7,571 bases of DNA. It comes from Betaproteobacteria bacterium. Lineage in GTDB: Bacteria; Pseudomonadota; Gammaproteobacteria; Burkholderiales; Casimicrobiaceae. The stretch lies in NCBI GenBank assembly GCA_005889025.1, contig VBCZ01000407.1, positions 1 through 7,571 on the forward strand, written 5' to 3'. The position numbers and the translations under genes are program-made. Below are positions 1 through 5,713 of the stretch, piece by piece. The number at the start of each line of letters is the position of its first letter. Within the stretch, counting starts at the first letter, position 1. The notes under the pieces were generated by a model. It was not told the origin of the DNA and ran no database searches. It saw only the letters and a program-made list of their open reading frames with translations.

Positions 1-499
1 CGATCATCACCCGCTGCCGCATGCCGCCGGATAGCCGGTGCGGATAATCGCCGAAGCGCTGCTCCGGGGACGGGATGTGGACCTTCTCCAGCATGTCGAT
101 CGCCAGATCTTTTGCGGCATCGCGACTTATTCTGCGATGGCGCAACACGCCTTCGACGATCTGCTCGCCAACGGTTAGCACCGGGTTGAGCGAGGTCATC
201 GGTTCCTGAAAGATCATCGAGATGCGATCGCCGCGGAGCTCGCGCATTTGGCCTCTCGTCACCCGGTTGAGGTCGACGCCTTCGAACAGAATCTCTCCGC
301 CGCCGATGCGTCCGGGTGGCTGCGGGACCAACCCCATGATCGACAGCGCGGTCACGCTCTTGCCGCAACCCGATTCGCCGACGATGCCCAGCGTGCGCCC
401 CGCTTCGATCGAAAAGCTCACGCCGTCGACGGCAGGGAATTCGCCCCCCTCGATCGCAAACGACGTCCTGAGATCCTTGACCGCGAGAAGTGCGGTCAT
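1..499 (-). CDS. Dipeptide/oligopeptide ABC transporter ATP-binding protein (DppD/OppD-like), 3' end outside window
   Basis: This is the nucleotide-binding subunit of a peptide-type ABC importer; it hydrolyses ATP on the cytoplasmic face to drive uptake of di- or oligopeptides. The first 166 residues are present. They contain a Walker A motif GESGCGKS (residues 41-48), a Q-loop FQEPMTSLNP (Gln98) typical of the DppD/OppD/NikD group, and the signature LSGGMRQR (156-163). Walker B, the switch histidine and the C-terminal oligopeptide/dipeptide extension lie beyond the window edge. The ATG at 499 gives the usual family opening (MTALLAVKDLRTSF); an in-frame ATG at 547 would add 16 residues without homology, and neither has a clear Shine-Dalgarno. 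It lies 93 bp downstream of the DUF1028 gene on the same strand and may be co-transcribed with it. Family is certain; the exact substrate (dipeptide, oligopeptide, nickel or glutathione) cannot be told from this part. Confidence 0.93.
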   Translation of the reverse strand, partial: MTALLAVKDLRTSFAIEGGEFPAVDGVSFSIEAGRTLGIVGESGCGKSVTALSIMGLVPQPPGRIGGGEILFEGVDLNRVTRGQMRELRGDRISMIFQEPMTSLNPVLTVGEQIVEGVLRHRRISRDAAKDLAIDMLEKVHIPSPEQRFGDYPHRLSGGMRQRVMI

Positions 500-592
500 C
501 GCGTCGAGACTGGAGAAGTCAGCTCGGCGCCCGGCACGCCGGAGCATGAGCCGACCGGCCGGCCTGTGCGCGCGCCCGGGCTCGCCTGCGCA

Positions 593-1318
593 TTACTCAG
601 ACGCGCTCCGATGCATCCGTGCGGCGTGAAAGCTCAGGATCTCCGCCTCGATCGAAGCGCGATCGGTGACTCCCGCCGGCCGCGCCCGCCCCGGCAGGCA
701 CGCGACAAAAGGTTGATAGCGTTCCAGGCTCTTGACGTAAAGCCGGCGGAGCTCGGCAAGCGGCTCGGGATGGTCGTCGACGCGCAGATCGAGGAACGGA
801 TACGCCTCGGTCGTGCATATGAGCAACGCTACCGCTTGCTTGCCGCGCTTGTCGCCGCCAGCGGCTTCTCCCGCGCTCATCGCCGCGATCAGGCGCTCCG
901 CGAACGGAAGATCATCCGCAGCGTCGTAGACTTGCGCCGTATCCTCGATCACCTGCGGGCCGGCCAGCATGTTTCCGGCGACGGAAAATCCGCCGCCCGC
1001 GATGTGGCCGCACCATTCAAGGCACTGAACACCGGTGTGGACGGCGACGTTGCCCTCGGCATCGACGAGATGAAACTGCCGATGCTCACGGCCGCCGTCG
1101 GCGGCGAGAAGCGAGCGCACGACCTCGTTTGGAGCGAGCCCCTGGGACAACAACGCGAGCCCGCGCGGGCCGTAGAGGGGGTTGAGCAACGCCTGCGTCG
1201 ACAGCGCGCCGACCCCGCTGCGCGCGTAGGGACAAAGAGCGCCGACCGCGAAAAAACGGCTCGCGACAACAACGCCAAGCGCGCCGCTCGCGTCGCGCGC
1301 GACGATCGACCAGGTCAT
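593..1318 (-). CDS. DUF1028 family protein (putative Ntn-hydrolase superfamily)
   Basis: This 241-residue protein matches the DUF1028/COG3342 family, which is grouped with N-terminal-nucleophile hydrolases but whose substrate is not established to my knowledge. Recognisable blocks are MTWSIVARD at the N-terminus, ASRFFAVG (19-26), the STQALLNPLYGPRGL region (40-54), GGGFSVAGNML (108-118), GDKRGKQ (155-161) and LDLRVDDHPEPLAELRRL (176-193). The reading frame is open to an ATG at 1384, but the start at 1318 is preferred. It gives the family N-terminus, has a purine-rich GGGGAAG seven bases upstream (1326-1332), and would leave Thr2 as a candidate N-terminal nucleophile once Met is removed (inference). 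No signal peptide or membrane segment is seen, so it is probably cytoplasmic. The gene precedes a peptide-type ABC ATPase on the same strand, which fits a role in processing imported peptides or amides, but that is only context. Confidence 0.9.
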   Translation of the reverse strand: MTWSIVARDASGALGVVVASRFFAVGALCPYARSGVGALSTQALLNPLYGPRGLALLSQGLAPNEVVRSLLAADGGREHRQFHLVDAEGNVAVHTGVQCLEWCGHIAGGGFSVAGNMLAGPQVIEDTAQVYDAADDLPFAERLIAAMSAGEAAGGDKRGKQAVALLICTTEAYPFLDLRVDDHPEPLAELRRLYVKSLERYQPFVACLPGRARPAGVTDRASIEAEILSFHAARMHRSASE

Positions 1319-1435
1319 GCGCGGTCTTCCCCGCAAGCCATGTTCCCCGCGCGCTCGGAGGCCTCGGCGTCTACGTCGGAACAATCCATGGTCTTGCCCG
1401 ATCCACGGTCCTCATATCGTTGACGGCAGCGCAGG

Positions 1436-1451
1436 GGGCTGGGGTCAGCCC
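1436..1451 (-). other. Short stem-loop at the end of the cyclase-FHA gene
   Basis: A perfect 6-bp inverted repeat, GGGCTG and CAGCCC around a 4-base loop, overlaps the stop codon of the cyclase gene and runs a few bases past it. On the minus strand it is followed by CCTGCGCTGCC rather than a T-run, so it does not qualify as an intrinsic terminator. It could assist a Rho-dependent end or be chance in GC-rich DNA. Confidence 0.25.
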
Positions 1452-2332
1452 TGACAGGTGAACACGACGATCTCGGTCGGATCGTCTGCAAACGCGTGGC
1501 CGAAGCTGATCTGTCCGCGTCCGCGAAGAATGAGTTCCTCGCGACGAAGGGTGATTTCCGGCTCACCCTCGACGGTCACCCACGTGCCGTTGGAGCTCTG
1601 GTCGATAAATACGAATTTGTCGCGACGCCGCTCGATGCGCGCATGCATGCGCGATGCCTTGCGGTCGGCGATAACCACATCGTTCCGCGCGTCGCGGCCG
1701 AGCGTGAGAAGCGAGCGTTCCTCGCTGAGCTCGATGGCACGAGCCGCGTGAGTCAGCGTGACCTTCGGCGGCGTTCTCGCCAACCGCGGCGACATGGCAG
1801 TGAGCTCGTCCTCGGCGTCACCCCAGATCACCTCGAAAAGACCGATATCGCGTTCCTTGCCCTTGAGGGTCTGCGCGTCCTGATCCCGGGTGCGCTGGCG
1901 CAGCACCGGCGACAATTCGGCTGTGGTATGCGCCGAGGTAAAGATCTGCCCCGCGCTTGCGAAAGCGGTCATCCGTGCGGCGACGTTCACGCAGTCCCCG
2001 AAGACGTCGTTTTCGTCCTCGATGGCCTGTCCGGAATGAAATCCGATATGCATTGCGACGGGTGTTCCGCGGCTGGTTCGCTGCTTGCTGATGCCGGTCT
2101 GAATCTCGATGGCGGCTTGCGCGGCGGAGTCGGCGGTCGGAAACGCAGCCATGACCTCGTCGCCGATGGTCTTGACAACGCGCCCTCCGAAGTCCTCGCA
2201 AGCTCGCTTGGCGATGGTCAGGCAGTGATCGACGATGGCGCGCGCTTCGTCGTTGCCAAGCAGTTCGTACAGCTTGGTGCTGCCGGAGATGTCGGCGAAA
2301 AGAATCGCGAGGTTGCGCGTCGTAGAGACCAT
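1445..2332 (-). CDS. Class III adenylate/guanylate cyclase with C-terminal FHA domain
   Basis: This 295-residue cytoplasmic protein has a class III nucleotide cyclase domain at about residues 5-170 and an FHA phosphothreonine-binding domain at about 205-290. By motif spacing the catalytic set is complete: metal-binding Asp14 (FADISGST) and Asp58 (IGDEV), adenine-selecting Lys54 and Asp109, and transition-state Asn116 and Arg120 (in FGDCVNVAAR). The Lys/Asp pair predicts ATP, hence cAMP, rather than GTP. The FHA domain keeps Gly212-Arg213, Ser227-Arg-Met-His230 and Asn248-Gly-Thr, the usual phosphothreonine-contact positions. There is no membrane segment or separate sensor domain, so activity is probably controlled through the FHA domain or by partners. 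The start at 2332 places the first cyclase strand at the N-terminus, as expected, although no good Shine-Dalgarno precedes it. The gene is divergent from the fecR-like/haem-sensor/kinase genes; the nearby Ser/Thr kinase is the obvious candidate source of a phosphothreonine ligand (inference). Confidence 0.94.
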   Translation of the reverse strand: MVSTTRNLAILFADISGSTKLYELLGNDEARAIVDHCLTIAKRACEDFGGRVVKTIGDEVMAAFPTADSAAQAAIEIQTGISKQRTSRGTPVAMHIGFHSGQAIEDENDVFGDCVNVAARMTAFASAGQIFTSAHTTAELSPVLRQRTRDQDAQTLKGKERDIGLFEVIWGDAEDELTAMSPRLARTPPKVTLTHAARAIELSEERSLLTLGRDARNDVVIADRKASRMHARIERRRDKFVFIDQSSNGTWVTVEGEPEITLRREELILRGRGQISFGHAFADDPTEIVVFTCQG

Positions 2333-2354
2333 GCGGAAAGAGCGTTTTGCGCAG

Positions 2355-2360
2355 AGTATA
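2355..2360 (-). promoter_or_regulatory. Possible -10 element for the cyclase-FHA gene
   Basis: Read on the minus strand this is TATACT, a 5/6 match to the sigma70 -10 box, lying 22 bases before the ATG at 2332. No convincing -35 hexamer is found at 16-18 bp upstream (the hexamer at 17 bp is GGCATT). A transcript from here would have a leader of only about 16 bases, in keeping with the missing Shine-Dalgarno. This is tentative. Confidence 0.3.
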
Positions 2361-2401
2361 AGGCAAGACCCCGCTCAAATGCCCGGATGTGAGCATTAAC
2401 G

Positions 2402-2430
2402 TTGACGAGAATGGGGGCGCGGCCTAGTAT
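2402..2430 (+). promoter_or_regulatory. Sigma70-type promoter of the fecR-like/haem-sensor/kinase genes
   Basis: TTGACG (2402-2407) and TAGTAT (2425-2430) are separated by exactly 17 bp; each differs from the TTGACA/TATAAT consensus at one or two positions. Transcription would start near 2437, giving an untranslated leader of about 40 bases before the ATG at 2477. It lies in the 144-bp gap between the divergent cyclase and fecR-like genes, so regulators bound here could affect both directions. Confidence 0.6.
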
Positions 2431-2476
2431 TGTCCGCTTACGCACTCAATGTTTTTCGGGTGCGGAAATCCCCGAC

Positions 2477-3418
2477 ATGAAAAAATCCTGGATGTGGTTC
2501 GGGTGCTGTCTGCTGTTGGCCGCTATGCCCAGTCTTGGCGCTGACGTCGGCACGATAACGATCCTCGATGGCAAGCCCAAGCTGCTCCGCGGAACGATGT
2601 GGCACAGCCTCGCCGAAGGCGTTCGCATTCGCGACGGCGACGTCATCGAACTTCCGGAGAAGTCTCAGGTGCAAGTCGAAATGAATGACGGCGGCGCACT
2701 TGGAGTCATCGGCCCCGGCGCGCTTTACGCGGTGTCCGCAACCCCTCGCGATGCGAAGCAGGCGGGAACCGCCGAATTTCTGATTACCCGCGGCTGGATC
2801 AAGCTCGACACCAAGCCGAAGGCGACTCGGCTGCGGGTTCGCGCCGCGCTCGGGACGATCACTGCTTCGGACGCCGCGGCGGTGGCGCGCATTGCGCCGG
2901 AAGGGTTGGACGTGTTCGTCGAAAGCGGTGCGGCAAAGATCTCGGAACCGGGCAAGGCGGACGGCTCGGGCGGCGAGATCAAGGCGGGCGGCTTCGCGGC
3001 GCGCGGGCCGGGCAAGCCGTTCATGTTCGACGCGCGCGCGCCTTCGCCATTCATCGGCGCGCTGCCGCGGGATTTCATGGATCCGCTTCCGACGCGCGCG
3101 ATGAAATTTGCGTCGTCTCGTGTCGAGCCGGGCGTCGAGCGCGAGGCGACCTACGCCGAAGTGCAACCTTGGCTGTCCGGGCCGTATCGCGCAAGCTTCA
3201 TCAAGCGCTTCGAGCCCAAGCTCGCCGATCCGGCATTTCGCGCTGCGGCGGAGGCCAACAGCAAGGCCAATCCCGAATGGACCAGCGCGACCAAGGCGAA
3301 AGTCGAGCCGCCGAAGGAAAAAGAGAAGGAAAAGGAACAGGAGCGGGAGAAAGAAAAAGAGAAAGAGAAAGAAAAAGCGCCGGCGAGAACCTGGCACTGG
3401 CCATGGGAGCGTAGATAA
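2477..3418 (+). CDS. Exported FecR-domain protein with Lys/Glu-rich tail
   Basis: The product has 313 residues. It starts with a typical Sec signal peptide: MKK, a hydrophobic core, and probable cleavage after Leu-Gly-Ala near residue 22. It should therefore be periplasmic. A beta-rich FecR domain follows (about 24-150), with the pattern VGTITILDGKPKLLRG, GDVIELPEKSQVQVEM and LRVRAALGTITASDA. A second block (about 190-270: PFIGALPRDFMDPLP, YAEVQPWL, FRAAAEANSKANPEW) resembles, from memory, the C-terminal part of FecR-like proteins of betaproteobacteria. The tail from 280 to 300 is nearly pure alternating Lys and Glu, ending in WHWPWERR. Unlike classical FecR there is no cytoplasmic anti-sigma segment and no adjacent sigma factor or TonB receptor. 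The reading frame opens at 2402, but that region holds the promoter, and only the ATG at 2477 gives a signal peptide; GGAAA lies about 8 bases upstream. It is followed after 2 bp by the haem-sensor gene, suggesting translational coupling. Its ligand is unknown. Confidence 0.85.
   Translation: MKKSWMWFGCCLLLAAMPSLGADVGTITILDGKPKLLRGTMWHSLAEGVRIRDGDVIELPEKSQVQVEMNDGGALGVIGPGALYAVSATPRDAKQAGTAEFLITRGWIKLDTKPKATRLRVRAALGTITASDAAAVARIAPEGLDVFVESGAAKISEPGKADGSGGEIKAGGFAARGPGKPFMFDARAPSPFIGALPRDFMDPLPTRAMKFASSRVEPGVEREATYAEVQPWLSGPYRASFIKRFEPKLADPAFRAAAEANSKANPEWTSATKAKVEPPKEKEKEKEQEREKEKEKEKEKAPARTWHWPWERR
3313..3377 (+). repeat. Polypurine low-complexity tract inside the fecR-like gene
   Basis: This is a 65-base stretch made only of A and G except for C at 3338 and 3344. 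It is built from imperfect repeats of GARAAR hexamers that encode alternating Lys-Glu. In a GC-rich genome the local shift to A-rich purine is striking. Hexamer units keep the frame, so slippage would change tail length without breaking the gene. Confidence 0.85.
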
Positions 3419-3420
3419 CC

Positions 3421-4293
3421 GTGAAGCTCATTTGGAAATTCAATGCCGCGCTCATCGGGATCTTTATCGTCGGATTCCTCCTCGCTGCGTTTGTTTCGAA
3501 TAGCGTTCTTAAGGCCAATGCACGCGACGAGGTGTTGCAGCACGCGCGAATCATGCTGGAATCGGCGTCGTCGTCGCGCAATTACACCGACTCGCAGGTC
3601 AGGCCGCTGCTCGAGACGCAGCTCAAATACAGGTTCCTGCCACAGTCGGTGCCGCAGTTCGCGGCAACGGAGCAATTCAACGACCTGCGCAAGAAATATC
3701 CCGACTACGCGTACAAGGAGGCGACCCTCAATCCCACCAATCCGCGCGATCACGCGACGGACTGGGAGGTCGATGTGGTCAACCAGTTCCGCCAGGTCTC
3801 CACCCGCACCGAAGTTGTCGGCGAACGCGACACGCCGGAAGGACATTCGCTTTTTCTCGCGCGTCCAATTCAGATCAAGGACCCGGCGTGCCTTGTCTGC
3901 CACGGTACGCCGGACGTCGCCCCCAAGACCATGATCGAGGCTTACGGTGCCAACAACGGCTTCGGATGGAAGATCAACGATATCGTCGGCGCGCAGGTGG
4001 TGTCGGTGCCGACTTCGGTTTCCGTGCAGCGAGCCAATTACACGCTGAAAGTGTTCCTGCTTTTGCTGGGGGCAATCTTCCTGTTCACGATGGTCATGCT
4101 CAACCTGATGCTCTACTGGGTGGTGATCCGCCGGGTCAAGCGCCTGGCGAGCCTGGCAGACGAAGTGAGCCTGGGCAACCTTGACGCCGGGGAGTTCCGA
4201 ACGAAAAGCGCCGATGAGATCGGCGTTCTCACCGAAGCGCTCAATCGCATGAAGACGAGCATGGTCCAGGCGATCAAGATGCTGGAAAGCTAG
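3421..4293 (+). CDS. Membrane-anchored DUF3365 (Tll0287-like) c-type haem sensor with HAMP domain
   Basis: The product has 290 residues. It has an N-terminal membrane helix (about 8-28), a periplasmic DUF3365/Tll0287-like domain (about 30-205), a second membrane helix (about 209-236) and a cytoplasmic HAMP domain (about 237-285, ending DEIGVLTEALNRMKTSM). The periplasmic domain shows the family blocks FLPQSVPQFAATEQFNDLRKKYPDYAYKEA and LNPTNPRDHA, then CLVCH (Cys157, Cys160, His161), a c-type haem attachment motif, followed by HGTPDVAPK and YGANNGFGWKINDIVGAQVVSVP. A redox or gas-sensing receptor role is expected. The protein stops right after the HAMP, with no histidine kinase, cyclase or chemotaxis output domain, so the signal must pass to a partner. 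The start is GTG at 3421, two bases after the fecR-like stop, with GGGAG at 3405-3409 as ribosome binding site. The kinase gene begins 33 bp downstream and is the most likely partner (inference). Confidence 0.9.
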   Translation: MKLIWKFNAALIGIFIVGFLLAAFVSNSVLKANARDEVLQHARIMLESASSSRNYTDSQVRPLLETQLKYRFLPQSVPQFAATEQFNDLRKKYPDYAYKEATLNPTNPRDHATDWEVDVVNQFRQVSTRTEVVGERDTPEGHSLFLARPIQIKDPACLVCHGTPDVAPKTMIEAYGANNGFGWKINDIVGAQVVSVPTSVSVQRANYTLKVFLLLLGAIFLFTMVMLNLMLYWVVIRRVKRLASLADEVSLGNLDAGEFRTKSADEIGVLTEALNRMKTSMVQAIKMLES

Positions 4294-4317
4294 TCTTCCC
4301 TCCTACGTTATCGTCAC

Positions 4318-4321
4318 AGGA
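4318..4321 (+). promoter_or_regulatory. Ribosome binding site of the Ser/Thr kinase gene
   Basis: AGGA lies five bases before the ATG at 4327, in the short gap after the haem-sensor gene, and supports that start. No separate promoter is evident in the gap. Confidence 0.55.
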
Positions 4322-4326
4322 CACGC

Positions 4327-5688
4327 ATGGCTGACCCCGGCAAAATCGGCAAATACCGCATCGACAGCGTTCTCGGCAAGGGTGCGATGGGCGTCGTATA
4401 CAAGGCCTTCGATCCCGGGATCGAGCGGGCTGTCGCGATCAAGACTGTGCGCAAGGACTTGGTCGACCCCGACCTGGTCGAGCAGTCGATGGCCCGATTC
4501 AAGAACGAGGCCCGTGCGGCCGGCCGTCTGCTCCATCCCAACATCGTCAGCGTCTACGAATACGGCGAGGACGAAGCCAACGCATTCATCGTCATGGAGT
4601 ACGTCGAGGGCACCGGTCTGCGCGAGTTCCTGAACCGAGGCGCGAATTTCGACCTGCCGCAGATCGTCGCCATCATGACGCAACTCCTGCTCGCCCTGGA
4701 TTTCGCCCACGAGCGCGGCGTGGTCCATCGCGACATCAAGCCGGCGAATCTCATCCTTACCACTGGCGGGGCGCTGAAGGTGGCCGACTTCGGCATCGCC
4801 CGCATCGATACCTCCAGCCTGACGACGATGGGCATGGTGATGGGAACGCCGTCGTACATGTCGCCCGAACAGTGCCAGGGCCAGACGGTCGACCGGCGAT
4901 CGGATCTGTTCAGTGCGGGCGTGGTGTTCTACGAGCTTGTCGCGGGCGAGAAGCCGTTCGCCGGTGCGATCGAGACGATCGCATACAAGATCTGCCACGA
5001 AAACCCGCGTCCGGCGTCGATGGTCTCGCGGCTACCGCTTTCGCCAACGGTCGATGCCGTGATTTCCGCTGCCCTCGAAAAAAATCCCGAGCACCGCTTT
5101 CAGAATGCGAGGGCATTCAGCCGCGCGATGCGCCAGGCTTGCGACGCGTTGATTCTCGACGCCGACGCGGGCGGCGCCACCGAGATCAATCTCGCGGCAA
5201 TCAAAATGGAGCCGGTCACGGCCGCTGCCGTCTGGGACGACACCGTGCTGCGCACGGTCGAGCGCCAGCTCGCGCGCTTTGTCGGCCCGATGGCGCGCAT
5301 CATGATCCGCAAAGCTGCGCAGCAGACCACCGATGTGGACCAGCTTTACACGCTGCTGTCGGACAACATCGCCGATCCGGTGAAACGTCAGCGATTTTTC
5401 GAAGGCGGACAGGCCGCGGGTGCGACAAGCAAGACAACCGCGCCCCGGGTCGTGCTCACCGGCGAGCATGCCCAGACCCAAAAGGGCAGGCCGCTGGAGC
5501 AGACTTTCGTCGATCAGACGACGATGCGACTGGCGGTGTACCTGGGCCCGATTGCCAAGGTCGTTGCCGGCCGCGCCGCGCAGAAAGCCGCAACGCAACA
5601 GGAGTTTGTCGAGCTCGTCGCCGGGCACCTGGGAGCGCAGGATCGCGGTGCCTTCCTGCGCGAAATCGGATTCAGCGAAGAATCCTAA
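4327..5688 (+). CDS. Soluble Hanks-type Ser/Thr protein kinase with duplicated C-terminal helical module
   Basis: This 453-residue protein phosphorylates Ser/Thr residues using ATP. The kinase domain (about 10-270) has every key element: glycine loop LGKGAMGVVYKA (16-27), Lys39 in VAIK, helix-C Glu61, catalytic loop HRDIKPANL (134-142, Asp136 and Asn141), DFG (154-156), activation segment with SSLTTMG and GTPSYMSPEQ (173-182), and Asp193. It should therefore be active, with Thr and Ser residues at 162-174 as likely autophosphorylation sites. After a linker, two related blocks follow (about 305-358 and 392-446), each with a pattern like RxLAxxxGPxAxxxxRxAAQ and a second amphipathic stretch; I cannot name this domain with certainty. 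Unlike PknB-type kinases there is no membrane helix or PASTA domain, so the protein is cytoplasmic. It is the last gene of the plus-strand set behind the HAMP-containing haem sensor. No PP2C-type phosphatase is present in the window. Confidence 0.96.
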   Translation: MADPGKIGKYRIDSVLGKGAMGVVYKAFDPGIERAVAIKTVRKDLVDPDLVEQSMARFKNEARAAGRLLHPNIVSVYEYGEDEANAFIVMEYVEGTGLREFLNRGANFDLPQIVAIMTQLLLALDFAHERGVVHRDIKPANLILTTGGALKVADFGIARIDTSSLTTMGMVMGTPSYMSPEQCQGQTVDRRSDLFSAGVVFYELVAGEKPFAGAIETIAYKICHENPRPASMVSRLPLSPTVDAVISAALEKNPEHRFQNARAFSRAMRQACDALILDADAGGATEINLAAIKMEPVTAAAVWDDTVLRTVERQLARFVGPMARIMIRKAAQQTTDVDQLYTLLSDNIADPVKRQRFFEGGQAAGATSKTTAPRVVLTGEHAQTQKGRPLEQTFVDQTTMRLAVYLGPIAKVVAGRAAQKAATQQEFVELVAGHLGAQDRGAFLREIGFSEES

Positions 5689-5713
5689 GCGCGAAGCGAG
5701 GCGGCAGCGGAGC

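Noticed and set aside
1315..1389. 24-residue minus-strand frame overlapping the DUF1028 start by ATGA
   Set aside because: The stop/start overlap is suggestive of coupling, but the peptide has no known features and no clear Shine-Dalgarno; likely chance.
248..1423. Long plus-strand open frame (391 codons) opposite the ABC ATPase and DUF1028 genes
   Set aside because: It is antisense to two clear protein families, has Arg/Ala-rich composition without recognisable motifs, and is the kind of shadow frame expected in GC-rich coding DNA.
1496..2392. Plus-strand open frame of 298 codons opposite the cyclase-FHA gene
   Set aside because: The minus strand encodes a complete cyclase and FHA domain; the plus-strand translation has no recognisable domain.
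2388..2405. TGTGA half-site reminiscent of a CRP/cAMP operator near a cyclase gene
   Set aside because: The partner half six bases away reads ACGTT rather than TCACA, so the palindrome is not supported.
2504..2512. Cys-Cys pair in the fecR-like signal peptide as a lipoprotein site
   Set aside because: The cysteines lie at residues 10-11, before the hydrophobic core, and do not match a lipobox; ordinary cleavage after LGA fits better.
2438..3397. Minus-strand open frame of 319 codons opposite the fecR-like gene
   Set aside because: Its Phe/Leu-rich start is only the reverse complement of the GA-rich tract; the plus strand has promoter, signal peptide and FecR domain.
5689..5713. Possible bidirectional terminator between the convergent kinase and thiolase genes
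   Set aside because: The 25-bp gap shows no stable inverted repeat and no T-run on either strand.
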